From Epiperipatus broadwayi (Eukaryota; Onychophora; Udeonychophora; Euonychophora; Peripatidae): 64,000 nucleotides of DNA. The number at the start of each line of letters is the position of its first letter. The stretch's first letter is position 1. Position numbers and translations under genes: made by a program. Location of the stretch: NCBI GenBank assembly GCA_028023455.1, contig JAQFVV010012507.1, forward strand, positions 930,001-994,000, written 5' to 3'. The notes under the pieces were generated by a model that worked only from the letters and a program-made list of their open reading frames with translations, was not told the origin of the DNA and ran no database searches. Below, piece by piece: positions 62,685 to 64,000 of the stretch.

Positions 62685-63661
62685 TTATTGAATTTATTCC
62701 CAGGCCTACTTATATTTGGTTTGCTAGGTTTTGTGGGATAGGGTCAGCCTAACTGATTATTCATAATCCTAATGGTGGAGATCTTATAACTATATCTCTC
62801 CTCCCTCCTAAAATAACCTTCAGCTTTACTTTCTATAACTCCCAGGGCATCCAACAGGTCTGCCACTCTTATTGGGGAGTACACATCATCTGCTATCATA
62901 TATATATTTCCAGGCATTCCTATGTTTGGTTTGCCAGGTTTTGTGGGAAATTGTCGGCCTAACTGGTTTGTTCCCATTCTCATATTGGAGACTTTATAGC
63001 CATAGCTCTCCTCCTTTCTATGATAACTTTTAGCTATTCTTTTGGTATCTCCCTTTGTCTCAAACATGTCTGCTACATTTACTGGGGCATATACATCAGC
63101 AGCTATCTTTAATTCCAAGAAATTAGCTTTACTGACTACATCTTTCCCAAGATCAATTTGTTCCTGTACAGTGGCTACCTTTATTTATAGGTTATGGGTC
63201 TCACTGTATATATCCTCTTTGGGATTGGTCTGTTCTTGAACAGCAGCTACCTCATCATTTTCATATGGCTTGATTATAGTCACACATCTCTTGACTTCTA
63301 TCATACATATCTTTACATTCCATTTCTCTTGACTGGCTGTCCATGCATTAGTTATATTTCTTCTTAGGTTTTCTATTTTTCTAGATTGTTGATCTATTTT
63401 AATATCCAATCTTTGAGATTGTTGATCAAATTTCTGATTTATCTCTTGTTTCATTTCCTTCATCTCTTGTGATTGTTGATCAAATTTCTGATTCATTTGA
63501 TTTATCACTTGTGATTGCTGATCTATTTTACTATCAAATCTTTGAGATTGTTGATCAAATCTCTGATTCATCTGACTAATTATAACTTGCAACCACTCTG
63601 GAGGGCCTTGCTTTTCTACCTCCTCTTTTCCTTCCATGACAAATTTTTTATCTTCTTCCAT
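62685..63661 (-). pseudogene. Gag-like coiled-coil protein with internal duplications, two in-frame stops
   Basis: One frame stays readable from an ATG at 63661 to about 62685, with only a TAA at 63187-63185 and a TGA near 62743. The acidic and basic N-terminus (EEDKKFVMEGKEEVEKQG) precedes a Gln-rich coiled coil built on FDQQSQ units (residues 35-95), then two copies of a VA(A/T)VQEQ segment. Last come two copies of a ~70-residue module with ADVYAPVNVADM / DDVYSPIRVADL, YHRKEE / YFRREE, GYKVSNMRM / SYKISTIRI and PTKPGKPNI / PTKPSKPNI. Coiled coil plus placement among retroelements suggests an LTR-element gag, but no zinc knuckle, protease or pol was seen. Function is inferred only. Confidence 0.5.
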
Positions 63662-64000
63662 ATTACTCTTTTTTTATACATATTTATAAACTTATAAAAT
63701 ATTTATATTACTTATTTCTGTTCTGCTTTTATTCTGTTTGATTTATTATGTTCTGATTTATTCTGTTCTGCTCCCCAATTTCCTATACATCCAGAGTTAA
63801 ACATCTTTATCTATCTGCCCATATACTTTAAAATTTCCAACCACCCTTTCTCAGTCATAATTCTCCCCATCCATCCATCTATATCTTAAGTGCCTTTATT
63901 TAACTTAACCTCTATCATCACTCCCTTTTACATATATCTAATTGATAAAGTATGAGGTCATATTCCTTGTTTAAAAAACATTTATTTAAGAAAAAGCTAT
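63662..64000. other. Sequence upstream of the gag-like frame; no LTR boundary seen
   Basis: Pyrimidine-rich on the plus strand with repeated TTCTGTTCTG-type motifs near 63715-63770. It might be leader sequence of a retroelement that continues past the window. Confidence 0.35.

Overview
The window looks like non-genic nuclear DNA from an invertebrate animal. It is very AT-rich (by eye about three quarters A+T), full of (TA)n microsatellites and dense in decayed transposable elements. I found no host exon, rRNA or functional tRNA gene, no operon, no CRISPR array and no bacterial signal. The mix of Tigger/pogo, hAT, RTE, Penelope-like and Ty3/gypsy elements fits a metazoan. I cannot name the species.

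Layout. 1-1.2 kb: Tigger/pogo transposase pseudogene (minus), cut by the window edge. 2.7-3.16 kb: 3' end of a Penelope-like element with a GIY-YIG domain (minus), abutting a decayed Ty3/gypsy retrotransposon at 3.16-8.73 kb with both ~1 kb LTRs and a broken RT-RNase H-integrase but no gag or protease. 9-14.3 kb: three foldback (long inverted repeat) elements. 15-17.9 kb: RTE-type LINE pseudogene (minus) split by a nested foldback. 18.4-19.1 kb: two more foldbacks. 19.1-20.9 kb: copy A of a non-coding element bordered by (TA)n. 21.7-24.3 kb: a second LINE reverse transcriptase (minus). 24.3-27.6 kb: further copies of the foldback seen inside the RTE. 33.9-38.7 kb: two more copies (B and C) of the 19 kb element in opposite orientation, making an inverted repeat with ~2 kb arms; copy B carries a 539-bp insertion that begins with a perfect 98-bp palindrome. 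39.3-40.2 kb: hAT transposase remnant (plus). 30.1 and 44.5 kb: two tRNA-Leu-like retroposons with the same 3' tail. 44.8-60 kb: foldbacks, a 93-bp-arm hairpin at 54.7 kb and long featureless AT-rich DNA. 62.7-63.7 kb: gag-like ORF (minus) with coiled-coil and internal duplications, broken by two in-frame stops.

The coding remnants do not cooperate in a pathway; they are independent dead transposons. What stands out is the number of long inverted repeats: at least ten loci from several families unrelated in sequence. One family carries a hammerhead-ribozyme-like motif, and one element family lies against (TA)n tracts. All boundaries and similarities were judged by eye from the sequence.
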